From CAYUIS01 sp964444825 (GTDB taxonomy: Bacteria > Chloroflexota > Anaerolineae > B4-G1), in the NCBI GenBank assembly GCA_964444825.1, contig CAYUIS010000117.1, positions 1-16,629 on the forward strand: DNA of 16,629 nucleotides, read 5' to 3'. Both the position numbers and the translations under genes were made by a program. The notes below the pieces were generated by a model. It saw nothing but the letters and a program-made list of their open reading frames with translations, had not been told where the DNA came from and did not search any database. Of the stretch, positions 6,407-13,096 are shown one piece after another (position 1 is the first letter of the stretch; each line of letters begins with the position of its first letter).

Positions 6407-9400
6407 ATGGAGCACAACGTCGAGCAAAACGGCCCCGTTGGAGCGGTTATGGTTGTTGGCGGCGGGATCGCCGGCATACAGGCTTCGCTGGATCTGGCCG
6501 AGTCGGGCTACAAGACCTACTTGGTCGACAACAAGTCGGCCATTGGTGGGCACATGGCGCAACTGGACAAGACCTTCCCCACCAACGACTGTGCGATGTG
6601 TATCGTCAGTCCCAAGTTGGTTGACTGTGGCCGTCACCGTAACATCGAGCTGCTGATGGATAGCGAGGTGATGGGGGTGCGCGGGGAGGCAGGGGATTTT
6701 GCCGTCCGAGTGCGGACCCGCCCCCGCTACATCGACCTGGACAAGTGTACCGGCTGTGGTGACTGTGCCAGCGTCTGTCCGGTGATCATCCCTGGCCATT
6801 TCGACGAGGGGCTGCAGGACCAGCGAGCAGCATACAAGCTTTACCCTCAGGCGGTGCCGAATGCCTACGCCATTGAGAAGCGGGGCATTGCGCCGTGTCG
6901 CGATGCCTGCCCGGCTGGCCAGCGGGCGCAGGGTTATATTGCCCTCATTCGGGAGGGGCGTTACGACGATGCGCTGCGGGTTATCAAGGAGGATAATCCT
7001 TTCCCTGGCATTTGCGGACGTATCTGCAATCACCGCTGCGAGGATGCCTGCAATCGAGGCAAGCTGGATGACCCGATCAATATCCACGCCCTCAAGCGTT
7101 TTGTCACCGACAAAGTCTATGCTGAACCTCGGGTACCACCGGAGCCCGCTGAGCGTGTGTATGATCAGCGCGTGGCCGTCATCGGTTCCGGCCCTTGTGG
7201 TATGACCTCCGCTCAGGATTTGTGCAAGATGGGGTATGGTGTCACTGTCTTTGAGGCCCTGCCAGTGGCCGGTGGTATGCTGCGGGTAGGGGTCCCCGAG
7301 TACCGACTTCCGTCGGAGATCGTTGACCGGGAAGTACAGGACATTGTGGACCTGGGGGTTGAGCTGCGACTGAACACCCGGGTGGAGGGCCTGGACGATG
7401 TCTTTCAGGAGGGGTTTGATGCAGTGCTCATCGCCGTTGGCGCGCACGAGGGGCGACTGCTCCCTATCGAGGGCACTGATCTGCCTGGGGTGATGGTCAA
7501 CACGTCCTTCCTGCGCGACGTACGCCTGGATAACCCGCCCGACATCGCCGGTAAGCGGGTGATGGTGTTGGGTGGTGGCAACGTGGCGGTAGATGTGGCT
7601 CGCACGGCGGTCCGCCTGGGTGCGGGAGAGGTGTCTATGGCCTGCCTGGAGAGCCGCGAGACGATGCCCGCCCACGACTGGGAGATTGAGGCCGCCGAGG
7701 CCGAGGGTATACGGATGTACCCCAGCCGCTCGTTCAAGCGCATCGTGGGGGACGAGGAGAATGGTATCGGTGGCCTGGAGTGCGTGAACGTCACGTTTAT
7801 GGAGTTTGCCCCCGACGGCCGGCTCACGCTGGAGACCGATCCGCAGTCGGAACACGTCATTATGTGTGATGTGGTCATCTTTTCCATTGGGCAGCGAGCG
7901 GGCCTGGGTTTTATTCCGGAGAGCACCGGCGTCGGTGTCACGCGGCAGTCGACGATTGCGATCAATCCCAATACGATGGCGGCCACCCGCCCGGGCGTCT
8001 TCGCGGCGGGTGACGCGACCACTGGCACCGCATTTGTCATCGAGGCGGTCGCCTCGGGTCACCAGGCCGCCGAGTCTATTCATCGCTACCTGCGCGGTGA
8101 GGAGCTTGAGCAGCCTCCAAAGCCCGATCTGCCCGTGGTGGACCTCACGCGGGCGGAGATTGGGGAACGTGTCCAGCGTGGGGAGGTAGAGGTCACCCCC
8201 AGGGTGGCTGTGCCCGCGCTGTCGGTCCAGGATCGGGTGGCTAATTTCGCTGAGGTTGAGACCGGCTATACCGACGAGTTGGCCCAGGCGGAGGCTGCCC
8301 GTTGCCTGGCCTGCGGCATCTGTTCCGAGTGTCTGAGTTGTTGGTATGCCTGTCAGGCCGATGCCATCAACCACGACATGATGGAGCGCGTTCAAGATAT
8401 CGAGGTTGGCGCGATCATCCTGGCTCCTGGCTACGAGGCATACCATGCTGAAAAGTCGCCAGAGTACGGCTGGGGGCGCTACCCCAACGTGGTCACCGCC
8501 CTCCAGCTCGAGCGGCTGTTGAGCGCCTCCGGTCCGACTCACGGCCACGTGCAGCGGCCCTCGGATGGGAAGACGCCCAAGCGAATCGCGTTCCTGCAGT
8601 GTGTGGGATCTCGGGATCAGAGCCACGACTACTGCTCTGCCGTCTGCTGTATGTTCGCCACCAAAGAGGCCATCATGTCGATCGAGCACGAGGCCGATAC
8701 CGAGGTCACGATCTTTATGATGGACATGAGGGCCTTTAGCAAGGGCTACTATCAGTACTATCGCCGGGCGCAGGAGCGGTACGGCGTCCGTTACGTCCGC
8801 TCTCGTATCTCGAGCGTGAGAGAAGACCCGCAGGATCACGATCTGATCCTGCGGTACGTGTCTGACATAGATGGTCGTGTGGTTGAGGAGGAATTCGATC
8901 TGGTAGTGCTCTCTGTGGGGATGGAGATCTCGGAGGGCGCAAGAGAGCTGGGACGGCGACTTGCTGTAGAGCTGGACGCGTATGGCTTTTGCCGTACGGA
9001 GCCCTTTGAGCCGCTCCTGACGAGCCGGCAAGGGATCTTTGCTGTGGGGCCGTTCCGTGAGCCGAAGGACATTCCCGAGTCGGTAGTCGAGGCCAGCGCG
9101 GCGGCCGCCGTCGTCGGAACGGTGCTGGCTCCAGCGCGCTGGACTCGCACGGAGGAGGCTGTCTACCCGCCGGAGCGGGACGTGAGCGGCGAGGATCCCC
9201 GGGTGGGCGTCTTTGTCTGTCATTGCGGTTCAAACATCGGCGGCTTTTTGGACGTTCCGTCGGTGGCAGAGTATGCAACAAGCCTGCCAGGGGTCGTCCA
9301 CGCCGAGCACAATCTGTACACCTGTTCCCAGGACGCGATCCAGCACATCACCGAGCAGACGAAGGAGTTGGGTCTGAACCGGGTTGTGGTCGCCTCGTGT

Positions 9401-10909
9401 ACGCCGCTGACCCACGAGCTTCTGTTCCAGGATTCCATCCGTCAGGCTGGTCTGAACCCCGGCATGTTCCAGATGGCCAACATCCGCAACCAGTGCTCTT
9501 GGGTGCATCCCGATCTGTGGGAAGAGGCGACGGAAAAGTCCAAGGATCTGGTGCGGATGGCTGTGGCAAAGGCCCTGCACCTGGAGCCGCTCCACAAGGT
9601 GGAGGTCGTGGTGCAGAAAGCGGTCCTGGTGGTTGGCGGTGGCGTGGCTGGAATGACGGCGGCGCTGACCCTGGCCGACCAGGGTTTCCCGGTCCACCTG
9701 ATCGAGCGGACGGAGCAGTTGGGCGGCAACCTGCGCCACATCAAGCACCTCGTGGATTGGGAGAGCGAGAAGGCTCGGGGAAATGGCAAGGGTGCGCCAG
9801 TTTGGCGCAACCCCCAGGCTCTCCTGCACCAGTTGACCCAGCGGGTGGAGGGCCATCCTCAGATCACCATACACTGGCGCAGCGAGTACTTGGAGAGCAC
9901 TGGGTTTGCCGGCAGTTTCACCTCGCGAATTCGTACCGCCGATGGTGAGGATGAGGTGCACCACGGGGCGACCATCGTAGCGACGGGCGGGGTGGAGTAT
10001 CGGGGGCCGGAATACGGTTACGGCACCGACCCGCGCATTCTGACCCAGCAGGAGTTCGAGGAGCGGCTAGACGCGGGCGAGGATCTGCCAGATTCGATGG
10101 CTATGGTCCTCTGTGTCGGCCCGGCAGAGCGGTATTGCTCCCGCATCTGCTGCACAACGGCGATCAAGAACGCGTTGGCGCTCAAGCGACTTAAGCCCGA
10201 TGCCCAGATCACCTTGATGTACCACGACGTGCGCACGTATGGATTCAGGGAACGACTGTACGATGAAGCGCGGCGCCTGGGGGTCCTGTTCGTCCAGTAC
10301 AATTTCGACCGCAAACCAGAGGTGCAGATTGCAGATTCGGGATTGCAGGTGACGGTATGGGAGTCTTCACTGGGTCAGGATCTTGTGCTTAAACCTGACC
10401 TACTTGTATTGAGTATGCCGATGATACCGCCTGAGGGCGTGGATGACTTGGCGACGCGGCTCAAGGTGCCGCTGGACCTGGATGGCTTTTTCCTGGAGGC
10501 CCACGTCAAGTTGCGTCCCGTCGACTTTTCTAGCGACGGTATATTCCTGGCCGGAGCCGCTCACTATCCCAAGTTCCTCGACGAGACGATCGTGCAGGCG
10601 CAGGCCGCCGCGGCCCGGGCGATGACGATCGTGAGCAGAGACGTGCTCGAGGTCGGCGGTATCGTGGCGGAGGTGGATGTGGAGAAATGCGTCGCCTGCC
10701 TGACCTGCGTGCGCATCTGTCCTTATCACGTGCCCCAGATTCAGGCCGAGTTCAGCGGGGTGGGGCGCATCGTCGGCACGGCTGCGGCATCTGTGTCTCC
10801 GAGTGCCCGGCCAAGGCGATCGATTTGGTGCGCTATCGAGAGGAACAGATGGAGGCGCAGATCACAGCTCTGTTGGAGCCAGAGATGGCGGAGGTGTGCC
10901 AATGAGTGA
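6407..10909 (+). CDS. hdrA: HdrA with inserted GltD/NfnB-like NAD(P)H domain (copy 2), frameshifted at the 3' end
   Basis: As written, 1500 residues. The backbone matches copy 1: Rossmann GGGIAG (18-23), canonical HdrA motif PTNDCAMC...C74, ferredoxin C114-C124, HdrA signature QCVGSRD, N-domain-like CHCGSNIGG (C938/C940), second Rossmann (1077-1079) and C-terminal ferredoxin C1428 onward. Between about residues 160 and 632 a complete GltD/NfnB-like module is inserted: Fe-S cysteines C164, C168, C203, C207, C211, C215; FAD motif GSGPCG (about 260); NAD(P) motif GGGNVAVDVAR (about 389); and AAGD FAD-binding end. The insertion closes in CLACGICSECLSC (C633-C649). This should let the HdrA flavins exchange electrons with NAD(P)H. 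After residue 1457 the frame is broken: the last 43 residues are out-of-frame, arginine-rich sequence, while the true ferredoxin end continues in another frame to 10905. ATG 6407 chosen on ribosome-site spacing. Confidence 0.85.
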   Translation: MEHNVEQNGPVGAVMVVGGGIAGIQASLDLAESGYKTYLVDNKSAIGGHMAQLDKTFPTNDCAMCIVSPKLVDCGRHRNIELLMDSEVMGVRGEAGDFAVRVRTRPRYIDLDKCTGCGDCASVCPVIIPGHFDEGLQDQRAAYKLYPQAVPNAYAIEKRGIAPCRDACPAGQRAQGYIALIREGRYDDALRVIKEDNPFPGICGRICNHRCEDACNRGKLDDPINIHALKRFVTDKVYAEPRVPPEPAERVYDQRVAVIGSGPCGMTSAQDLCKMGYGVTVFEALPVAGGMLRVGVPEYRLPSEIVDREVQDIVDLGVELRLNTRVEGLDDVFQEGFDAVLIAVGAHEGRLLPIEGTDLPGVMVNTSFLRDVRLDNPPDIAGKRVMVLGGGNVAVDVARTAVRLGAGEVSMACLESRETMPAHDWEIEAAEAEGIRMYPSRSFKRIVGDEENGIGGLECVNVTFMEFAPDGRLTLETDPQSEHVIMCDVVIFSIGQRAGLGFIPESTGVGVTRQSTIAINPNTMAATRPGVFAAGDATTGTAFVIEAVASGHQAAESIHRYLRGEELEQPPKPDLPVVDLTRAEIGERVQRGEVEVTPRVAVPALSVQDRVANFAEVETGYTDELAQAEAARCLACGICSECLSCWYACQADAINHDMMERVQDIEVGAIILAPGYEAYHAEKSPEYGWGRYPNVVTALQLERLLSASGPTHGHVQRPSDGKTPKRIAFLQCVGSRDQSHDYCSAVCCMFATKEAIMSIEHEADTEVTIFMMDMRAFSKGYYQYYRRAQERYGVRYVRSRISSVREDPQDHDLILRYVSDIDGRVVEEEFDLVVLSVGMEISEGARELGRRLAVELDAYGFCRTEPFEPLLTSRQGIFAVGPFREPKDIPESVVEASAAAAVVGTVLAPARWTRTEEAVYPPERDVSGEDPRVGVFVCHCGSNIGGFLDVPSVAEYATSLPGVVHAEHNLYTCSQDAIQHITEQTKELGLNRVVVASCTPLTHELLFQDSIRQAGLNPGMFQMANIRNQCSWVHPDLWEEATEKSKDLVRMAVAKALHLEPLHKVEVVVQKAVLVVGGGVAGMTAALTLADQGFPVHLIERTEQLGGNLRHIKHLVDWESEKARGNGKGAPVWRNPQALLHQLTQRVEGHPQITIHWRSEYLESTGFAGSFTSRIRTADGEDEVHHGATIVATGGVEYRGPEYGYGTDPRILTQQEFEERLDAGEDLPDSMAMVLCVGPAERYCSRICCTTAIKNALALKRLKPDAQITLMYHDVRTYGFRERLYDEARRLGVLFVQYNFDRKPEVQIADSGLQVTVWESSLGQDLVLKPDLLVLSMPMIPPEGVDDLATRLKVPLDLDGFFLEAHVKLRPVDFSSDGIFLAGAAHYPKFLDETIVQAQAAAARAMTIVSRDVLEVGGIVAEVDVEKCVACLTCVRICPYHVPQIQAEFSGVGRIVGTAAASVSPSARPRRSIWCAIERNRWRRRSQLCWSQRWRRCANE
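10777..10905 (+). other. Displaced C-terminal ferredoxin end of hdrA-2 (other frame)
   Basis: Read in the frame starting at 10777, this segment encodes HGCGICVSECPAKAIDLVRY and a tail ending at TGA 10903-10905, which overlaps the ATG of the next gene (ATGA). It matches the last ferredoxin of copy 1 (GCGTCTAECPAGAIQLVHY). By comparison with copy 1, about 9 residues (AAYIDPAAC), including the first cluster Cys, are missing at the junction. This corresponds to a deletion of about 28 bases, which also shifts the frame. It is either a real mutation or an assembly error. Confidence 0.8.
10890..10896 (+). promoter_or_regulatory. Ribosome binding site of mvhD-2
   Basis: GGAGGTG lies 5 bases before ATG 10902. 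It supports this start and the intended ATGA overlap with the displaced hdrA-2 frame. Confidence 0.7.
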
Positions 10910-11318
10910 TGCGAGTTTTGAGCCCAGGATTCTGTCCTTTTGCTGCCGCCACTGCGCCTACGCTGCGGCCGATCTGGCAGGTGGTATGCGTATGCAATAC
11001 CCGACCAACATACGTATTGTCGAGGTTCCCTGTTCGGGACGGGTGGAGGTGACGGAGGTCCTCCACGCCTTCGAACACGGGGTGGACGGCGTGATGGTGG
11101 CTGGCTGACTGGAGGGCGATTGCCATTACCTGGAGGGTAATATCCACGCCAAGCGAAGGATAAAGTACATCGCGGGCCTGCTCGACGAGATCGGGCTGGG
11201 TGGTGAGCGCGTCGCGATGGTGAATCTGTCTTCGGCGATGGGGGCACAGTTCGCCGAGACGGTGACAGAGTTGACGGAAAAAGTGCGGGCCTTGGGTCCC
11301 AACCCGCTTTGTACATAG
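10902..11318 (+). CDS. mvhD: MvhD-like subunit, predicted selenoprotein (UGA = Sec at residue 69)
   Basis: Read through one in-frame TGA (11106-11108), this frame gives a complete 138-residue MvhD-family protein ending at TAG 11316. Visible features are FCCRHCAYAAAD (C14, C15, C18), YPTNIRIVEVPCSGR (C44), GVDGVMVAG, then U69 followed by LEGDCHYLEGN (C74) and the usual C-terminal region ending ALGPNPL. The TGA falls exactly where copy 1 has Cys74 of GCPIGNC and where the family normally has Cys in GCxxGDCH. Homology continues without a break after it, and a SECIS-like hairpin follows at the right distance. Methanococcal VhuD proteins of this family are known to contain selenocysteine. The product should pass electrons to HdrA-2, with Sec at or near the [2Fe-2S] site. 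A standard gene caller would truncate it to 68 residues. The alternative, a nonsense mutation, seems less likely. SelA/B/C/D genes are not in the window. Confidence 0.82.
11106..11108 (+). other. Candidate selenocysteine codon (TGA)
   Basis: In-frame TGA inside conserved mvhD sequence, aligned to the invariant Cys of the GCxxGDCH motif. TGA is used as a normal stop elsewhere in this window (1127, 5955, 12058, 15855), so general reassignment of UGA is not the explanation. Confidence 0.8.
11115..11150 (+). promoter_or_regulatory. Candidate bacterial SECIS hairpin
   Basis: Starts 7 bases after the TGA. The upper stem ATTACC (11125-11130) pairs perfectly with GGTAAT (11136-11141) around the 5-base loop TGGAG. 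The lower stems are GAT/ATC (11118-11120 with 11142-11144) and GGC/GCC (11115-11117 with 11148-11150), separated by bulges TGCC and CAC. The loop G lies about 24 bases after the TGA, within the range described for bacterial SECIS elements (a G early in the apical loop, roughly 16-37 bases downstream). Folding was done by eye. Confidence 0.6.
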
Positions 11319-11379
11319 GTGAGAGCAGGCTTTTTCCCAAGACCTGGTTTCCATCTTACAGAACTGAACGGAGGTTATA

Positions 11380-12060
11380 ATGATTGTAGGTGAACAGAAA
11401 CCGCTTGCAGAGATTTTGAGATTGTTGGGCGATGCCCGAAAGGTGCTGGTTGCAGGGTGTGGTACCTGTGTGACCGTCTGTTTCGCCGGTGGCGAGAAGG
11501 AGGTCTCCATCCTGGCCTCGTCGCTGCGAATGAAGAGCAAGTTGGACGGTCACCCGATGGAGGTGGACGAGGTCACGGTGCAGCGCCAGTGCGAATGGGA
11601 GTACATCGACCCCCTGGAAGAACGACTGGCGGAGTATGACGCCATCGTCAGTCTGGCCTGCGGTATCGGCGTGCAGGCGATGAACGAGCGCTTTGGCGAG
11701 TATATCACCTTGCCAGGGATCAACACCACTTCTCTGAGCTTGCCTGTAGAGCAGGGTGTGTGGGAGGAGCGATGTCAGGCCTGCGGTGATTGTATTCTGG
11801 GGCTGACCGTTGGGATCTGTCCCATCGCTCGTTGCTCCAAGCAGTTGCTAAACGGGCCGTGCGGTGGTTCACAGAACGGCGTGTGCGAAATTGATCCTGA
11901 TGTGGAGTGCGCCTGGCAACTGATCTATGAGCGGGCGATCAAATTCGGAAAGTTGGATCAGTTGCTAGAGATTCAGCCACCCAAGGATTGGTCGACCAGC
12001 CGGGACGGTGGCCCGCGCAAGATCGTGCGCGATGATCTGCGCTTGGCGGATACGGAGTGA
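11380..12060 (+). CDS. metV: MetV, iron-sulfur partner of methylenetetrahydrofolate reductase
   Basis: A 226-residue member of the MetV family (the protein often named methylene-THF reductase C-terminal domain protein). It forms a complex with MetF in acetogens and links it to Fe-S electron carriers. The N-terminal part has C27, C30 and C34 (GCGTCVTVC). The C-terminal part has the hallmark run CQACGDCILGLTVGICPIARC followed by LLNGPCGG and NGVCEI, a set of cysteines able to hold Fe-S cluster(s). GGAGG at 11370-11374, 5 bases before the ATG, gives a strong start. It follows mvhD-2 by 61 bases and is followed directly by metF (8-base gap), the same metV-metF pairing seen beside hdr and mvhD genes in Moorella-type acetogens. 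Cytoplasmic; no signal peptide. Confidence 0.92.
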   Translation: MIVGEQKPLAEILRLLGDARKVLVAGCGTCVTVCFAGGEKEVSILASSLRMKSKLDGHPMEVDEVTVQRQCEWEYIDPLEERLAEYDAIVSLACGIGVQAMNERFGEYITLPGINTTSLSLPVEQGVWEERCQACGDCILGLTVGICPIARCSKQLLNGPCGGSQNGVCEIDPDVECAWQLIYERAIKFGKLDQLLEIQPPKDWSTSRDGGPRKIVRDDLRLADTE

Positions 12061-12068
12061 GGTGAACA

Positions 12069-13052
12069 ATGGCAGAAGAACAAACAAACGGGTTCAAGTC
12101 GGGAAGTAACCTGGAAAAGATCCTCACCGCCGGTCACTTTGCTGTGACCGCCGAGCTAGGGCCACCGCAGGGCGCGGACGGTGAAGAGATCCTTCACAAG
12201 GCGGACTTTCTTACCGACGTGGCGGACGCGGCCAACATTACCGACAACCAGACGGCCGTCGTCCGTATGTCGAGCATCGGCGCGGGTGTATTGGCCATGC
12301 GCAAGGGGGTGGAGCCCATCGTACAGATGACGTGCCGGGACCGCAATCGGTTGGCGATTCAGGCTGATCTCTTGGGGGCCCATGCACTGGGGATGCGCAA
12401 CCTGTTGTGCTTGACCGGTGATCACCAGAGCTTTGGCAATCATCCCACGGCCAAGAATGTCCACGATCTGGACTCGCTCCATCTGGTCAGGATGGTCAAG
12501 GATATGCGCGACGAGGGCAAGTTCCAGTGTGGGGAAGAGATCAAGTTTGGCGAGCCCCGTTTCTTTATCGGTGCGGCAGCCAATCCCTTTGCTGATCCCT
12601 TCGAGTTCCGTCCTTTCCGACTGGCCAAGAAGGTTGCTGCCGGTGTAGACTTTATCCAGACCCAGTTGATCTATGATATCCCCCGCTTCCGCGAGTATAT
12701 GAAAAAGATCGTGGACATGGGGCTCCACGAGAACGTCTATATCCTGGCCGGCGTCGGACCCCTCAAATCATCTGGGGCGGCGCGCTATATGCGAGACCAG
12801 GTGCCAGGGATGATCGTAGAGGACGTGTACGTGGACCGGATGCTGTCGGCGATCGAGGGGATTCCGAAGGAAGAGAAAAAGGCCCGTCGTGAGGCCTGGC
12901 GCAATATGGGGATCCAGATTTGTATCGAGCAGATTCAGGAAATCCGCGAGATTGAAGGAGTGGCTGGTGTGCACATTATGGCCATCGAGTGGGAGGAGGC
13001 GGTGCGCCCCATCGTCGAGGGTGCGGGTCTGCTTCCGCGACCCCAGGTGTAA
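12069..13052 (+). CDS. metF: 5,10-methylenetetrahydrofolate reductase
   Basis: A 327-residue MetF-family TIM-barrel flavoenzyme that interconverts 5,10-methylene-THF and 5-methyl-THF in the methyl branch of the Wood-Ljungdahl pathway. The catalytic glutamate is E29 in TAELGPPQG (E28 in E. coli MetF). The flavin/folate region shows QMTCRDRN and NLLCLTGDH with D118 (E. coli D120). The NPFADP segment and IQTQLIYD (substrate-facing Gln) are present. It lacks the C-terminal regulatory domain of eukaryotic enzymes and, being paired with MetV, probably does not take NAD(P)H directly but receives electrons through Fe-S proteins. ATG 12069 is preceded by GAGGTGA overlapping the metV stop. Because MetV and Hdr proteins flank it, either direction of catalysis is possible. 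Confidence 0.95.
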   Translation: MAEEQTNGFKSGSNLEKILTAGHFAVTAELGPPQGADGEEILHKADFLTDVADAANITDNQTAVVRMSSIGAGVLAMRKGVEPIVQMTCRDRNRLAIQADLLGAHALGMRNLLCLTGDHQSFGNHPTAKNVHDLDSLHLVRMVKDMRDEGKFQCGEEIKFGEPRFFIGAAANPFADPFEFRPFRLAKKVAAGVDFIQTQLIYDIPRFREYMKKIVDMGLHENVYILAGVGPLKSSGAARYMRDQVPGMIVEDVYVDRMLSAIEGIPKEEKKARREAWRNMGIQICIEQIQEIREIEGVAGVHIMAIEWEEAVRPIVEGAGLLPRPQV

Positions 13053-13096
13053 TTGGGACGGAGGATGCTAGCCGACCACAGAGAACGGAGACGGAT

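Noticed and set aside
6371..9223. A 950-codon open frame on the minus strand, and other long antisense frames (e.g. 4458-6011, 12935-14368)
   Set aside because: They are shadows of strongly coding plus-strand genes in GC-rich DNA; their translations show no recognisable domains, while the opposite strand has clear family motifs.
10770..10909. Programmed frameshifting to restore the hdrA-2 C-terminus
   Set aside because: A simple frame change would still lack about 9 residues including the first cluster Cys, and no slippery heptamer is evident; a deletion explains both facts.
11106..11108. General reassignment of UGA to another amino acid (Trp or Gly codes)
   Set aside because: TGA ends several other genes in the window at positions matching family lengths, and only one in-frame TGA occurs, at a conserved Cys site.
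11291..11341. CTTGGG/CCCAAG inverted repeat with a T-run after mvhD-2, as a possible terminator
   Set aside because: The loop would be about 39 bases, and the T-run lies before rather than after the second arm; not a credible intrinsic terminator.
11376..11381. TATAAT hexamer resembling a -10 promoter box
   Set aside because: It overlaps the metV start codon and ribosome-site spacing, and there is no -35-like sequence at the right distance; more likely chance.
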